A stretch of 64,000 bases of DNA from Ignatzschineria sp. RMDPL8A (GCF_029815055.1 NZ_JAPPWA010000002.1:1-64000); one strand, 5' to 3'; shown: positions 1 to 8,925, counted from the first letter of the stretch. The notes: a model not told the origin generated them from the sequence alone. Program-made: numbers and translations.

Positions 1-474
1 ATGTTCGAAAATCTATCAACTTAAACCCTGTAAAACAGACCGTTTAATCAACGCCTCAAATCAATTTGAGGGGATAAAAACGAAACTGACAAACCCAATT
101 GTTAAAGTGCCAATCTTGCAAACTCCGCTAATTTCCTAAAGAAACTAACCTCGCCGCCTGGAAGATTTTTTTGTTCTCTGCCGAAACAGGTGATCAATTA
201 TAGCGAAGATTTAAGATACGTCAACCCCGATTTAAAAGAAAATCGAAAGATTGTCACAAAACCGCAATAAGACCATGATTTGGCGAGGAAAGAATTTTGA
301 GGGTTTTATGAAAAAACTTAGCCGTTAGACGAAACGGCCTGCAAACCCGCCGCTCCCAATGATTCAAATCGCCTAGAAACTGGGCAAATATTTATGAAGT
401 TTTATTCTCCGGCCATAAAAAAGGAGGCTCTTGCCTCCCTTCGTTTTATATAGATCTATATATCTATATTGGTT
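1..474. other. Gene-free stretch at left edge
   Basis: No convincing reading frame, RNA gene or repeat is visible here. It lies downstream of the dld gene on the minus strand and ends in the dld terminator. The sequence is AT-rich. Short frames in this stretch lack ribosome binding sites. Confidence 0.6.
415..441 (-). terminator. Terminator of dld
   Basis: Read on the minus strand, GGAGGC and GCCTCC form a 6-bp GC-rich stem around a 4-nt loop, followed by a run of T. It sits about 35 nt past the dld stop codon. Confidence 0.8.
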
Positions 475-3339
475 CTACCCTTTCTTCGCTTCACTGCACT
501 CATCTAATAACGCCTCAATGCTTGCAAAAGGAAGCTCGCTTGTTTCCGTAAGCCCGATCTGGCAAGTTTTGCTTGCAGATACGCCCGATGCGCACCCATC
601 ACTTTTAAGCGGAAGATGACGTAGGCTATTGCGATTGAGCTCAGGTTGCTTAAACCCTTTATCGCCGGCAAAGCCGCAGCAATCGATATCACTCATCACC
701 AATTGAGCGGTACAGCGCCCCGCAATTCGAGTCAGCGCCTCTTTCTCCCCGATCGCAGTAATCGAACACGGCACATGTAAAAACAGCGCCTCCGACCTTG
801 GTGTAATCGTTAAATTTGGCACGATATGTCTATCTATATAGGAGACCGCATCATAGAGCTTCAAGTGATCGTCTAAAAAGCCCCGTTTTTTCGCCTCAAA
901 GATGCGTTTTGCGCACGGCGCATTATCAATATAGATGGGAATCTCGCCCTTATTCGATGCGCGAAGCAGCTCTCTGTTAAGCGACAGCGTCGCCTGATCG
1001 GCCACTTGATGATTGCATTTTGATTCAAACGGCTGTCCGCAACATAACCCATCGCCGACAATGATCGGAGTAATGCCCGCTTTTTTAAAGAGACTCACGG
1101 TATGGGTAAAGGTACTCGTTCCACTACCAACTTCCGCTAGCGATCGATTCACACACGACACAAAGTAAACCACCTGCTTACCTTTTTTGTGCTCCGCACC
1201 GTCTCGAGCGGTAATCTCTTGGGTTTGATTAAAATCCGTCACGCGATGAGGAAGTGATTTCGGAATAATCGGAATCCCTTCGAATTTCCCATGAAGCGAT
1301 TCGGTGAGATTGGCGACTCGATTCACCCCGAGCGCTTGTACCGCGCCGACCGCAAGACGCGCCCCCTTTTCCACTTTACTGAAATGACGCTGCGCCATAT
1401 CCTGCAATTTACTCGAGTTTTCCCCGCGCAGTGCATGCATAAACGCGCCGGTATTGATGCCAACAGGACACCGTAACGCGCACATCCCGGTCTCCGCACA
1501 GCTCTCAATCCCTTTAAATTGATAGAGCGCTTTCATCTCATTATAGAGCGTGGGATTATTCCGAATTTCCGGCAGCGCCTCCATATTGCGATAAGCACTA
1601 ATGCGCTGGCGTGGCGTTAAGGTATAGCCATCAGACGGGCACGCCGGCTCGCAAAATCCGCACTCCATACAATCATTAATCAGATCATCCGTCTGTGGAA
1701 TCGCTTTGATCGATTCAATATGAATGTTTTTATTGTCGGTGATGAGGACATCGGGATTTAAAATCCCGGAAGGGTCGAACAGTTTTTTAATGCGGCGCAT
1801 AATCTCATAGATCTCCTCGCCCCACTCCCGCTCGACAAACGGTGCAATATTTCGCCCCGTGCCGTGTTCCCCTTTAAGTGATCCGCCAAGCTCAACCGCC
1901 ACAAGATCCGCCACCGCATTTAAAAAAGCATCGAACCGTTTCGCGGCCGCATCATCACTCATCTTTTGCACTAAGACAAAATGGAGATTTCCCTCAAGCG
2001 CGTGCCCCATAATCATCGCTTCAGGATACTCATATTCCTTAAAAAGCTCCGTCAAACGGCGAACGCCATCCACCATTTTCTCCATCGGGAAGACCACATC
2101 TTCGGTGATGACATTGGTTCCCTCTGGTCGGCCTTTTGAAACGATCGGAAGCAAACCTTTGCGCACATTCCAATAATGCTCGGTAATGGCGGGATCTTTC
2201 TGAAATCCGGTGTGATAACTATAGTGATAGGCTTTAGCAATCTCATCGATCACCGCAATCTGCTCATCGAGCGCGGCCGCCGTCTCCGCCTTAGTCTCAA
2301 TTAAAAGACACGCCGAATCTTCATTTAATTCATTGTAGAAGAAAGGCGGTAGATCCCGCGTCACATTTCCAACAAATTGGATGCTCTTCCCATCGATCAA
2401 CTCCACCGCATCGACGATCGCCCCGGCTTTAATCCCCGCAACGGCGCTACAACAATCCGCCAGCGACTCAAAATAGAGAAAGGCCGACGCTCTATTTTCA
2501 TAATCGGGCACGGTGTTATAGGTCACCTCGCTGACAAAGCCCAGCGTCCCTTCTGCCCCCACTAAAAGATGTTTTAAAATATCGATCGGATCATCGTAAT
2601 CTAACAGCGAATTAACCCCATAGCCCGTCGTATTTTTAAGGCGATATTTATGACGTACCCGCTCAGAGAGTTTCGGATCATGCTTAATCTGCTCAGCAAG
2701 CTCGGTTAATTCTGCTAAAAAGGTCTCATGTGATTTCCGAAACGCCGCAACGCTCTCAGGATCTTTGGTATCGAGCACCGTGCCATCGGTGAGTACGACC
2801 CGCAGATCGGCAAGCGTGTGATAACTATTATCTTTCGTCCCGCAACACATGCCGCTACTGTTATTCGATAAAATCCCGCCAATACGCGCCGTGTTGATCG
2901 ATGCCGGATCGGGCCCAATTTTAACGCCGTAAGGTTTAAGATAGCCATTCGCCCGCGCGCCAATCACCATCGGCCCAAGCTCGATCTGCTCGCCTTGATT
3001 TAAGATATTCCACGAGAAGAAACTATCGCCCATCAACACCAAGACCGATTTTGCCGAGGTTTGCCCTGAGAGCGAGGTGCCCGAAGCGCGAAAGGTGAGC
3101 CCGACTCGATGGACTTTCGCCGCCTGAAAGAGCTGAATAATCTCCGCTTCCGTATGTGCGCGCACCACCACCTGCGGGACGTAGCGATAAAAGCTCGCAT
3201 CGGTTCCGTAAGCAAATCGGCTCAAAAAATCGGTATATATTTGTGATGAATCCAAAAAGGCGCCCACCGCCTCTGCAAACGCGCGATGCGCGGCATCAAT
3301 CTCGTACATTTCTCTATCCAAATCTTCAGCGTAAAACAC
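475..3339 (-). CDS. dld: FAD/Fe-S D-lactate dehydrogenase, Dld-II type
   Basis: 954-residue two-part flavoprotein of the D-lactate/glycolate oxidase class, likely oxidising D-lactate to pyruvate and passing electrons to quinones at the inner membrane. The N-terminal half (about 60-530) is the FAD-binding type 4 domain, with RASGTSLSGQ and the GEHGTGRN motif. A ferredoxin-like segment near 560-640 carries CMECGFCEPACP and a second cluster motif CAETGMCALRCP. The C-terminal part has two CCG-type cysteine-rich motifs, LCCGQPFES and DCCGFAGDKG. Length and domain order fit the Dld-II/YdiJ family. The start is GTG at 3339, preceded by AAGG; an internal ATG at 3309 is possible. No lactate permease lies beside it. 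The exact 2-hydroxyacid substrate is inferred. Confidence 0.88.
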   Translation of the reverse strand: MFYAEDLDREMYEIDAAHRAFAEAVGAFLDSSQIYTDFLSRFAYGTDASFYRYVPQVVVRAHTEAEIIQLFQAAKVHRVGLTFRASGTSLSGQTSAKSVLVLMGDSFFSWNILNQGEQIELGPMVIGARANGYLKPYGVKIGPDPASINTARIGGILSNNSSGMCCGTKDNSYHTLADLRVVLTDGTVLDTKDPESVAAFRKSHETFLAELTELAEQIKHDPKLSERVRHKYRLKNTTGYGVNSLLDYDDPIDILKHLLVGAEGTLGFVSEVTYNTVPDYENRASAFLYFESLADCCSAVAGIKAGAIVDAVELIDGKSIQFVGNVTRDLPPFFYNELNEDSACLLIETKAETAAALDEQIAVIDEIAKAYHYSYHTGFQKDPAITEHYWNVRKGLLPIVSKGRPEGTNVITEDVVFPMEKMVDGVRRLTELFKEYEYPEAMIMGHALEGNLHFVLVQKMSDDAAAKRFDAFLNAVADLVAVELGGSLKGEHGTGRNIAPFVEREWGEEIYEIMRRIKKLFDPSGILNPDVLITDNKNIHIESIKAIPQTDDLINDCMECGFCEPACPSDGYTLTPRQRISAYRNMEALPEIRNNPTLYNEMKALYQFKGIESCAETGMCALRCPVGINTGAFMHALRGENSSKLQDMAQRHFSKVEKGARLAVGAVQALGVNRVANLTESLHGKFEGIPIIPKSLPHRVTDFNQTQEITARDGAEHKKGKQVVYFVSCVNRSLAEVGSGTSTFTHTVSLFKKAGITPIIVGDGLCCGQPFESKCNHQVADQATLSLNRELLRASNKGEIPIYIDNAPCAKRIFEAKKRGFLDDHLKLYDAVSYIDRHIVPNLTITPRSEALFLHVPCSITAIGEKEALTRIAGRCTAQLVMSDIDCCGFAGDKGFKQPELNRNSLRHLPLKSDGCASGVSASKTCQIGLTETSELPFASIEALLDECSEAKKG

Positions 3340-3474
3340 GATGCCTTCATTATCTGTTTGAAATGATAACTTGACAACAGTTTCCCCAAAATATCCGCTA
3401 ATTGATTTTAAAATTCCGCTTCATATTCATAAATGATATATTTATTTGATTATTAAACCGATTGAGGAGGAGTC

Positions 3475-4116
3475 ATGGAACAGGCATTAAAAGCAGAATA
3501 TCACGCAATCCGAGAGCAATTACCGCCAGAATTACGTCTGCGGGTGCATCGCGCAATCAGTTGGCTTGAAAAGGCGGCCGCTGAACGGGATGATCTTGAT
3601 ATGGGTTTTATCGCGCTCTGGATCGGGTTTAATGCCATCTACGCCAAAGAGACCCTCTTTAACTCCTCCGATAAACAGGGCTTTCGCCTCTTTATTCATT
3701 CCATTTGTCAATTTGAGCCCGAGGCCACCTACAATCTTGTCTGGAGCAAATATTCCTCGAGCATTCGTCTTTTGTTGGATAACCGCTATGTGTTCCAACC
3801 ATTTTGGGATTTCCATAACGGTCTTTATGGTGAAAATGCCTGGCTTGAAGATTTTGAAGAGGCGAAAAAACGTTCCCACCGCGCGCTCGCTAATAAAGAT
3901 ACCGCGGCGATTATTAATATTGTCTGCGAACGCCTCTACACCCTACGCAACCAAGTATTCCACGGGGGCGCGACCTATAACAGTAAAGCCAACCGCGACC
4001 AACTCCACGATGCCTACGCATTCCTGCTCGATTTTGTCGCCCTTTGCATTCGCGTCCTACTCAATCACCCCGAAACCGATTGGGGCAAACCGTTTTATCC
4101 CTATGTGCCTGACTAG
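3475..4116 (+). CDS. Solitary HEPN-domain protein
   Basis: 213 residues, largely helical, no signal peptide or membrane segment. Near the C-terminus, R158-N-Q-V-F-H163 matches the Rx4-6H motif that forms the ribonuclease active site of HEPN domains, inside a helical context (LYTLRNQVFHGG) typical of the family. A conserved-looking block FIALWIGFNAIYA lies at residues 45-57. A strong GGAGGAG ribosome site precedes the ATG. HEPN proteins are usually RNA-cleaving toxins paired with an MNT nucleotidyltransferase, or parts of defence proteins, but no partner lies beside this gene, which stands between two minus-strand genes. Function is unknown; a housekeeping or stress role is as likely as defence. 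Confidence 0.7.
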   Translation: MEQALKAEYHAIREQLPPELRLRVHRAISWLEKAAAERDDLDMGFIALWIGFNAIYAKETLFNSSDKQGFRLFIHSICQFEPEATYNLVWSKYSSSIRLLLDNRYVFQPFWDFHNGLYGENAWLEDFEEAKKRSHRALANKDTAAIINIVCERLYTLRNQVFHGGATYNSKANRDQLHDAYAFLLDFVALCIRVLLNHPETDWGKPFYPYVPD

Positions 4117-4148
4117 ATAAAGAGACGATTCCCCTCTCTCCAAATAGC

Positions 4149-4181
4149 AAAAAGCTCAGTTCCTTAGGGTCTGAGCTTTTT
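4149..4181. terminator. Bidirectional terminator
   Basis: AAAAGCTCAG and CTGAGCTTTT form a 10-bp stem with an 11-nt loop. A- and T-rich flanks allow it to serve both the HEPN gene and the facing pheC-like gene. Confidence 0.85.
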
Positions 4182-4215
4182 AATTCACTCAATAAAATAT
4201 ATAGAATATATCATT

Positions 4216-4986
4216 CTAATCAATGTGTAATTGAATGCCCCACTTCTCGGCAATCAAATTAAGATGATCATCAACGAGCCACTCATTGAGCTTATGAATC
4301 AACGCTTCATTTCCCTGTTGCGTCATATAAATTTGATGATTTTCTGTACCTGCAAATGGTTTGTCGTTTGTCACACAAAAACTCTCAGGCTCATGATGCT
4401 GATAATAGTTTCCTTCGATCATATCAGTAATCATCATATCCGCTTCTTTATCACGGATCATCTGAATATTTTTCACATTATCCGGCGTTCTCACAATGGT
4501 CGCTTGATCAAAATGAGCATTCACAAAGCGTTCATTCGTACCGCCCGGATTAACCGCTACAATCGTTGATTTTTGATTAATCGTGTCAAGCGTTTTCAAG
4601 GACGTCGCTTTTTCACACTGCGCCATCGCCACTTTTCCATCTGGAATAATGGGTTTGGTTAACTGAAAACGCTCATTACGATCGTTTGTGAATGAAATAC
4701 CGCCCATCGCGATATCAAACTTATCGGCTTCTAAATCCTCAGACAGCGTCGGCCAACTTGTGTTGACAAATTCGAGTGTTAAATTCCAATGACTAGCCAC
4801 CGCATTAGCGACATCAACATCAAATCCAACTAATGCTTCATCTTGATAAAATGCAAGTGGTGCATAATCGCCTGGCACCCCCACTTTTAAAACGCCAGAT
4901 GCCTCAATTTCACTTAAAGGACGAGCATCTGCCATACCTAGTCCCAACGCAATCACCGCCGATAGCCATAACGTCTTTTTAAACAT
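4216..4986 (-). CDS. pheC: Periplasmic cyclohexadienyl dehydratase-like protein (PheC family)
   Basis: 256-residue exported protein of the solute-binding-protein fold. The signal peptide is residues 1-21 (KK, hydrophobic core, ADA). The sequence follows Pseudomonas PheC closely: NTSWPTLSEDL, DIAMGGIS, VNPGGTNERF, DN, and the ADMMITDMIEG block, where E191 aligns with the catalytic glutamate of PheC that converts prephenate or arogenate to phenylpyruvate or phenylalanine. It could instead be a plain amino-acid binding protein; no ABC permease genes are nearby, which favours the enzyme. The start at 4986 was chosen over an upstream in-frame start because AGGAGG lies 5 nt before this ATG. Confidence 0.75.
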   Translation of the reverse strand: MFKKTLWLSAVIALGLGMADARPLSEIEASGVLKVGVPGDYAPLAFYQDEALVGFDVDVANAVASHWNLTLEFVNTSWPTLSEDLEADKFDIAMGGISFTNDRNERFQLTKPIIPDGKVAMAQCEKATSLKTLDTINQKSTIVAVNPGGTNERFVNAHFDQATIVRTPDNVKNIQMIRDKEADMMITDMIEGNYYQHHEPESFCVTNDKPFAGTENHQIYMTQQGNEALIHKLNEWLVDDHLNLIAEKWGIQLHID

Positions 4987-5097
4987 TCCAATCCTCCTAA
5001 TCAATATTGTTTTTATGTCGGTTAGAAAGATAGTGATAGCAGAAATCACCAATCAGAGGCAAATCAATATTCAATAAGTGATTTAAAAAACACAAAA

Positions 5098-5133
5098 GAA
5101 AAAGCCCTGACCAACTAAATGATCAGGGCTTTT
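5098..5133. terminator. Displaced tRNA-Ser terminator
   Basis: AAAAGCCCTGA and TCAGGGCTTTT form a strong stem with T runs on both sides. It lies just outside attL and was presumably the tRNA-Ser terminator before the element inserted; it may also serve other transcripts. Confidence 0.75.
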
Positions 5134-5135
5134 CA

Positions 5136-5152
5136 ATATGGCGGAGGTGGTG
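5136..5152. repeat. attL, 17-bp copy of tRNA-Ser 3' end
   Basis: ATATGGCGGAGGTGGTG is an exact copy of 8960-8976, which covers the encoded CCA, the acceptor strand and the edge of the T arm of tRNA-Ser. This is the far boundary of the element. Confidence 0.9.
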
Positions 5153-5282
5153 TCATTTATAACCAGTATTCAATAACCCTCTAATCCACTCTAAAACATC
5201 CTCCAAACTATAGTAATACCAATACTTTCCAGCTTCTACCCTATTCAATAGCCATCACTGGTTTTCACCTGTTACCAGAAAA

Positions 5283-5310
5283 AAGTGGTACCCTAAGTGG
5301 TACCCTAGAA
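5283..5310 (+). repeat. Paired 12-bp repeats, left copy
   Basis: Two tandem copies of AAGTGGTACCCT followed by AGAA, 18 bp before the integrase start codon. The same 28 bp recurs exactly at 8884-8911 in the same orientation. Probable arm-type integrase binding sites; the left pair may also let integrase control its own promoter. Confidence 0.7.
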
Positions 5311-5328
5311 CTACCAAAAGGTGAAGAA

Positions 5329-6591
5329 ATGAGTAGTAAACCCAAAGCGAATACGGCGCGTGGAGTAGCCGCGCTAATTAAGGACGGCAACAAAGGCGTA
5401 TACAGCGCTGGAGAAGGATTATATTTAAAAGTAAACGGCGAGAATGTAGGCTCATGGCTTTACCGTTACCAATTGGACGGCAAGCGCCGAAAAATAGGTT
5501 TAGGCTCTTATGATGGCGTTACCTTATCGGAGGCGCGTATTCTAGCCAATAACGAGCGCAACCTAGTAGCTAAAGGGATTGACCCACAAGAGCATAGAGA
5601 AGAGCAGGAACGCCTTAAACAAGCCAAGCGCGTTACCTTTGACAGCATTGCCGCCGATTACATTGAAGCACACCGCAGCAGCTGGACAAATGCAAAGCAC
5701 GCGCAGCAATGGGAAAACACGCTCAAGACATACGCCAGCCCTGTTATCGGTGATTTAACCCCGCAAGAGATTAAAACCGAGCATATCCTAGAGATACTCA
5801 AGCCGATATGGGAAACCAAAAACGAAACCGCCAGCCGTGTACGAAACCGCATTGAATTAGTTTTAAACGCCGCAAAGGTTCGCAGACTTAGAACAGGCGA
5901 GAACGTAGCCGCATGGCGTGGGCATTTAGAATTGCTACTACCCAAACGCAAGCGCAGCAGTGTAAGACATCACCCCGCGCTCTCATGGCGTGAAATAGGC
6001 GCGTTTTGGCAATCATTAATCAAAGACCAATCGGCAAGCTCTCAGGCGTTACAGCTCACCATACTAACGGCAACGCGCACAAGTGAAGTATTAAACGCGC
6101 ATTGGCGAGAGTTTGATTTAAAAAACAAGGTATGGACGATTCCAGCGGAACGTATGAAAGCAGGACGAGAGCAGCGCATACCCTTAAGCAGCGCCGCATT
6201 AACAGTATTAGAGCAGATTCCTCAAGTAGTTAGCGGATTACTCTTTGAAGGACGCACAGAGGGCAAACCGCTTAACAATATGGCGATGATTATGAAAGCC
6301 CGCCGCATGGATAAGGCAAAGACCAAAGCCGACGGCAAAGGCTGGAAGGATTCCAACGGCGAAACGATTACCCCTCATGGATTCCGCTCAACCTTTCGAG
6401 ATTGGGCAGCAGAGGCTACCAGCTTCGAAAATATCGTAGTAGAGCAAGCCCTAGCGCATACCATAGGCAATGCAGTAGAGGCAGCCTATAGGCGTGGCGA
6501 CTTACTGGAACGGCGCAGGCAATTAATGGAGGCATGGGCGCAGCATATTAATGAAACCAAAAAGAATAATGTAGTTAGTTTGCATGCTTAG
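5329..6591 (+). CDS. int: P4-type tyrosine integrase
   Basis: 420 residues, full length. The N-terminal arm-binding domain (DUF4102, about 7-95) is followed by a SAM-like core-binding domain (about 105-200) and the catalytic domain (about 215-395). The tetrad is visible: R250 (ATRTSEV), H350 and R353 (HGFRSTFRDW), H377 (ALAHTIGN) and nucleophile Y387 (AAYRRGD). It should catalyse recombination between the 17-bp att sites in tRNA-Ser. A ribosome site AAGGTGA precedes the ATG, and the gene reads inward from attL as in P4-like islands. Its upstream region carries the tandem 12-bp repeats. Confidence 0.96.
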   Translation: MSSKPKANTARGVAALIKDGNKGVYSAGEGLYLKVNGENVGSWLYRYQLDGKRRKIGLGSYDGVTLSEARILANNERNLVAKGIDPQEHREEQERLKQAKRVTFDSIAADYIEAHRSSWTNAKHAQQWENTLKTYASPVIGDLTPQEIKTEHILEILKPIWETKNETASRVRNRIELVLNAAKVRRLRTGENVAAWRGHLELLLPKRKRSSVRHHPALSWREIGAFWQSLIKDQSASSQALQLTILTATRTSEVLNAHWREFDLKNKVWTIPAERMKAGREQRIPLSSAALTVLEQIPQVVSGLLFEGRTEGKPLNNMAMIMKARRMDKAKTKADGKGWKDSNGETITPHGFRSTFRDWAAEATSFENIVVEQALAHTIGNAVEAAYRRGDLLERRRQLMEAWAQHINETKKNNVVSLHA

Positions 6592-6985
6592 CCAATCCTT
6601 CTATTTTAAATAGATAGCTTTTTATCGGTCTTAAACAAAATCCGAGTTTTTCCTATATTTTTTCTCTAAAACTTACCAAAAAGCAGATTATTTTTTCATA
6701 TACCCCAATATTATTGTATATTTTTTATACAGCATTTCCGTGTCTTAATAAATCAATTGGAGGCTTTTTACTCACGACCACTATAGCTTTCCATACTCTA
6801 TCGGGGCAAAGTGTTTCTTATAATTTAAAATTATGTAAAAAGCTTAATTTCAAAAATTAACATGTAACTTTTTGGGCAACAATTTTTGGGCAACAATATT
6901 TAAGGGCGATGTTACAATGACCCTCAAGAGATAGCATGATTATCAATGCTATTACCCACTTACTTAACATTTTAATAGGTGAAAA
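6592..6985 (+). promoter_or_regulatory. AT-rich control region before alpA-like gene
   Basis: Gene-free, AT-rich 394 bp between integrase and the AlpA-like gene. It contains a tandem 14-bp direct repeat, TTTTTGGGCAACAA, at 6869-6882 and 6883-6896, about 90 bp before the AlpA start. A TATAAT-like context lies around 6712-6732. Likely holds the promoter and operator of the regulator operon. Confidence 0.4.
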
Positions 6986-7174
6986 ATGGACGTGTTAAAA
7001 CCAAAATATGTACGAGCAAAAGACGCAGCCCTGTTTTTTTCAATCAGCCAGTCAACCTTACAACGCTGGAGGCAGCAGGACGGATTCCCCAAGCCATTGG
7101 AACGTGGCTCAACTGTTTTATATGACCCCATTGCCATTGAGGCGTGGCTAGCTAATGAGGAGCTAATACAATGA
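6986..7174 (+). CDS. AlpA-like excisionase/transcription regulator
   Basis: 62 residues. One MerR/AlpA-type helix-turn-helix spans nearly the whole protein: KYVRAKDAALFFSISQSTLQRW then FPKPLERGSTVLYDP and the closing helix AIEAWLANEEL. Members of this family act as excisionases or activate the integrase in P4-like islands. Its stop codon overlaps the start of the next gene (ATGA), so the two are translationally coupled. Confidence 0.85.
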   Translation: MDVLKPKYVRAKDAALFFSISQSTLQRWRQQDGFPKPLERGSTVLYDPIAIEAWLANEELIQ

Positions 7175-7482
7175 AACAAGCAAACAAACTAAAGAAGGAT
7201 AAAACCCAACGACTATGGGGGCTATTCCTAACGCGTGGGCGCGTAGGCCTTACTTGTTACGACGCGGTAATGTATGCAGACTATCACCGATTGGCAGCCT
7301 ATGTTCATGCCAAGATAGCCGCAGGAGTACCAATCCAATCATTATGGGAAACTGATGCCGACGGCAACCGATATAAGCGTTATTGGTTAGAGCCAGCCGC
7401 GAATGATTCAGATTTTAGGCAAAGAAAAAGCGCTGATACCGACCAAAGCAGCAGCGCTAATTCAAGGAAGCCAAAAAAATAA
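7171..7482 (+). CDS. Helix-turn-helix protein of the HTH_39 type
   Basis: 103 residues. The central part (LTCYDAVMYADYHRLAAYVH, then VPIQSLWETDADGNRYKRYWL) matches the small winged-helix domain common in prophage and island genes, where a helical DNA-binding segment is followed by a beta wing. The tail from about residue 80 is polar and probably disordered. It overlaps the AlpA-like gene by 4 nt. Likely a regulator of element functions; target unknown. Confidence 0.65.
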   Translation: MKQANKLKKDKTQRLWGLFLTRGRVGLTCYDAVMYADYHRLAAYVHAKIAAGVPIQSLWETDADGNRYKRYWLEPAANDSDFRQRKSADTDQSSSANSRKPKK

Positions 7483-7619
7483 TAGCTAATTTTTAACTAC
7501 AAGGGAGAGGATTTTATCCTCTCTCCATGGAGAATATAATAGCATGAAAAAAAACTTATGTTATAAGTTATCTTATAATGCTTTTAGTTTATTACTATTT
7601 GATTGGTTTTTATTTTCTT

Positions 7620-8138
7620 ATGGATAATCAATTAAATAGACGTAGATTCACCCAACGCAGCAGGGAAAAGGCTAAACAAAGAAACGCGCCTCTTAAACAA
7701 AGAATAGGAGATGAGCGCTTTACCGCATTGCCTTATAACTTTTTACAAAGTCAGGCGCTAACCGATTTAAGCCCCATTGCCTCAAAATTACTACTCCAAC
7801 TCATTAAGCAGTTAGGAAAAAACAACAACGGTGATTTACAAGCCGCATGGAGCGTTTTAAAAAATGAAGGCTGGAACTCACCAACCACTCTACAAAAAGC
7901 CATTAATGAGCTAAGAGAGGCGGGAGTGATTATCCTAACAAGACAAGGTGGGCGCGGGATATGTAATCTGTATGCCCTAACCTTTGTGGCTATTGATGAG
8001 TGCGAAGATAAATACGGGCGCAGGAAAATAACCAGAGAAGCAACCAGCAGGCCGTTAGGTTTTTGGCAGGAGGAACTAAAAGACCGTAGGGACTTAATAG
8101 CCAGCAATGATAATAATTTAAATGAAGGAGCGTCTTAA
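7620..8138 (+). CDS. Winged-helix protein, Rep-like
   Basis: 172 residues from the ATG at 7620; an in-frame ATG at 7578 would add 14 hydrophobic residues but sits on a TATAAT-like promoter element (7573-7578), so I prefer the inner start. The N-terminus is very basic. Residues about 35-125 form a winged-helix-like domain (LPYNFLQSQALTDLSPIASK, then a TTLQKAINELREAGVIILTR helix and wing), resembling replication-initiator and phage O-type DNA-binding domains. It immediately precedes a repeat-bearing noncoding segment, as initiator genes often do. Replication role is inferred; it could equally be a repressor. Confidence 0.55.
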   Translation: MDNQLNRRRFTQRSREKAKQRNAPLKQRIGDERFTALPYNFLQSQALTDLSPIASKLLLQLIKQLGKNNNGDLQAAWSVLKNEGWNSPTTLQKAINELREAGVIILTRQGGRGICNLYALTFVAIDECEDKYGRRKITREATSRPLGFWQEELKDRRDLIASNDNNLNEGAS

Positions 8139-8883
8139 AAGGGCGCTTTTTTTATGCCTTCAATATGGCAATTGCAGCTAATAAAAATTAGATTCCCTGA
8201 TACAGAAACTGTACTCAGAAATCCAACGAAACCAATTAGAATACAGAATCTGTACTAAGTTTTGCTGTTTTTGCCCCTTTCCTGAATACAGAATCTGTAC
8301 ACCTACTATATATAGCCATATGTATTACCAATATTGCAGGCCAAGACAAGACAGCCCGATATGGTAAAGCCCATAACGGCAAACCTTATAAAACCTGAAA
8401 CTTAATATTTGCAGACCATAAAAAAGGAATTTTTAGACTCCATAAAAAAGAGGGCTATTCCATTGGACAGGATTGCGGCCAATATCGGTATAACGATAAC
8501 GGGAAATCCCGCAACGGACTATAGGGCGATACGCTAAAAAGCGCAACGAGTGGACAGGAAGCCACGCCAATGGCTTATTATTTGAGGCGCGTTAGGAAGT
8601 GAATCAAACAAACACACACGCAGCAAAGAAAAAAATAGGGAGGTTTTGCGAGTCAACGCCACTGCATGTATAAAGCAAAAGAGAAGTACCTAAGGCTTTT
8701 TTAAGTGGTCATTAGCGCAGAAAGAGGAAAACCTAATGAGTGGCTATCGTTAAACCAATAGGCATGGCCTAGCAGTTTTTGGACACGTTAGAAGCGTAAG
8801 GCGTTAAGCCAAACAATGAGCGGCATCCATTGAGGCAGTAATAGCCAGTTTTGCGGACTCAATAAAAGGAACTAACTAAAAAC
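8139..8883. other. Noncoding segment of the element with palindromic repeats
   Basis: About 745 bp with no frame over 60 codons. It begins with three 15-bp near-palindromes (8200-8300). The rest, 8330-8880, is of ordinary base composition, not AT-rich spacer, with many short interrupted frames. It may hold a replication origin, packaging or mobilisation site, a structured RNA or decayed coding sequence. I cannot tell which. Confidence 0.45.
8200..8300. repeat. Three 15-bp dyad repeats
   Basis: ATACAGAAACTGTAC at 8200-8214, ATACAGAATCTGTAC at 8241-8255 and again at 8286-8300. Each contains the inverted halves TACAG/CTGTA. Starts are 41 and 45 bp apart, roughly four helical turns, suggesting operators or iteron-like sites for a protein of the element, probably the neighbouring winged-helix protein. 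Confidence 0.75.
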
Positions 8884-8911
8884 AAGTGGTACCCTAAGTG
8901 GTACCCTAGAA
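8884..8911 (+). repeat. Paired 12-bp repeats, right copy
   Basis: Exact 28-bp copy of 5283-5310 near attR: two tandem AAGTGGTACCCT units plus AGAA. Position at both ends fits integrase arm sites. Confidence 0.75.
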
Positions 8912-8925
8912 GAGCAGGCAAAGAA

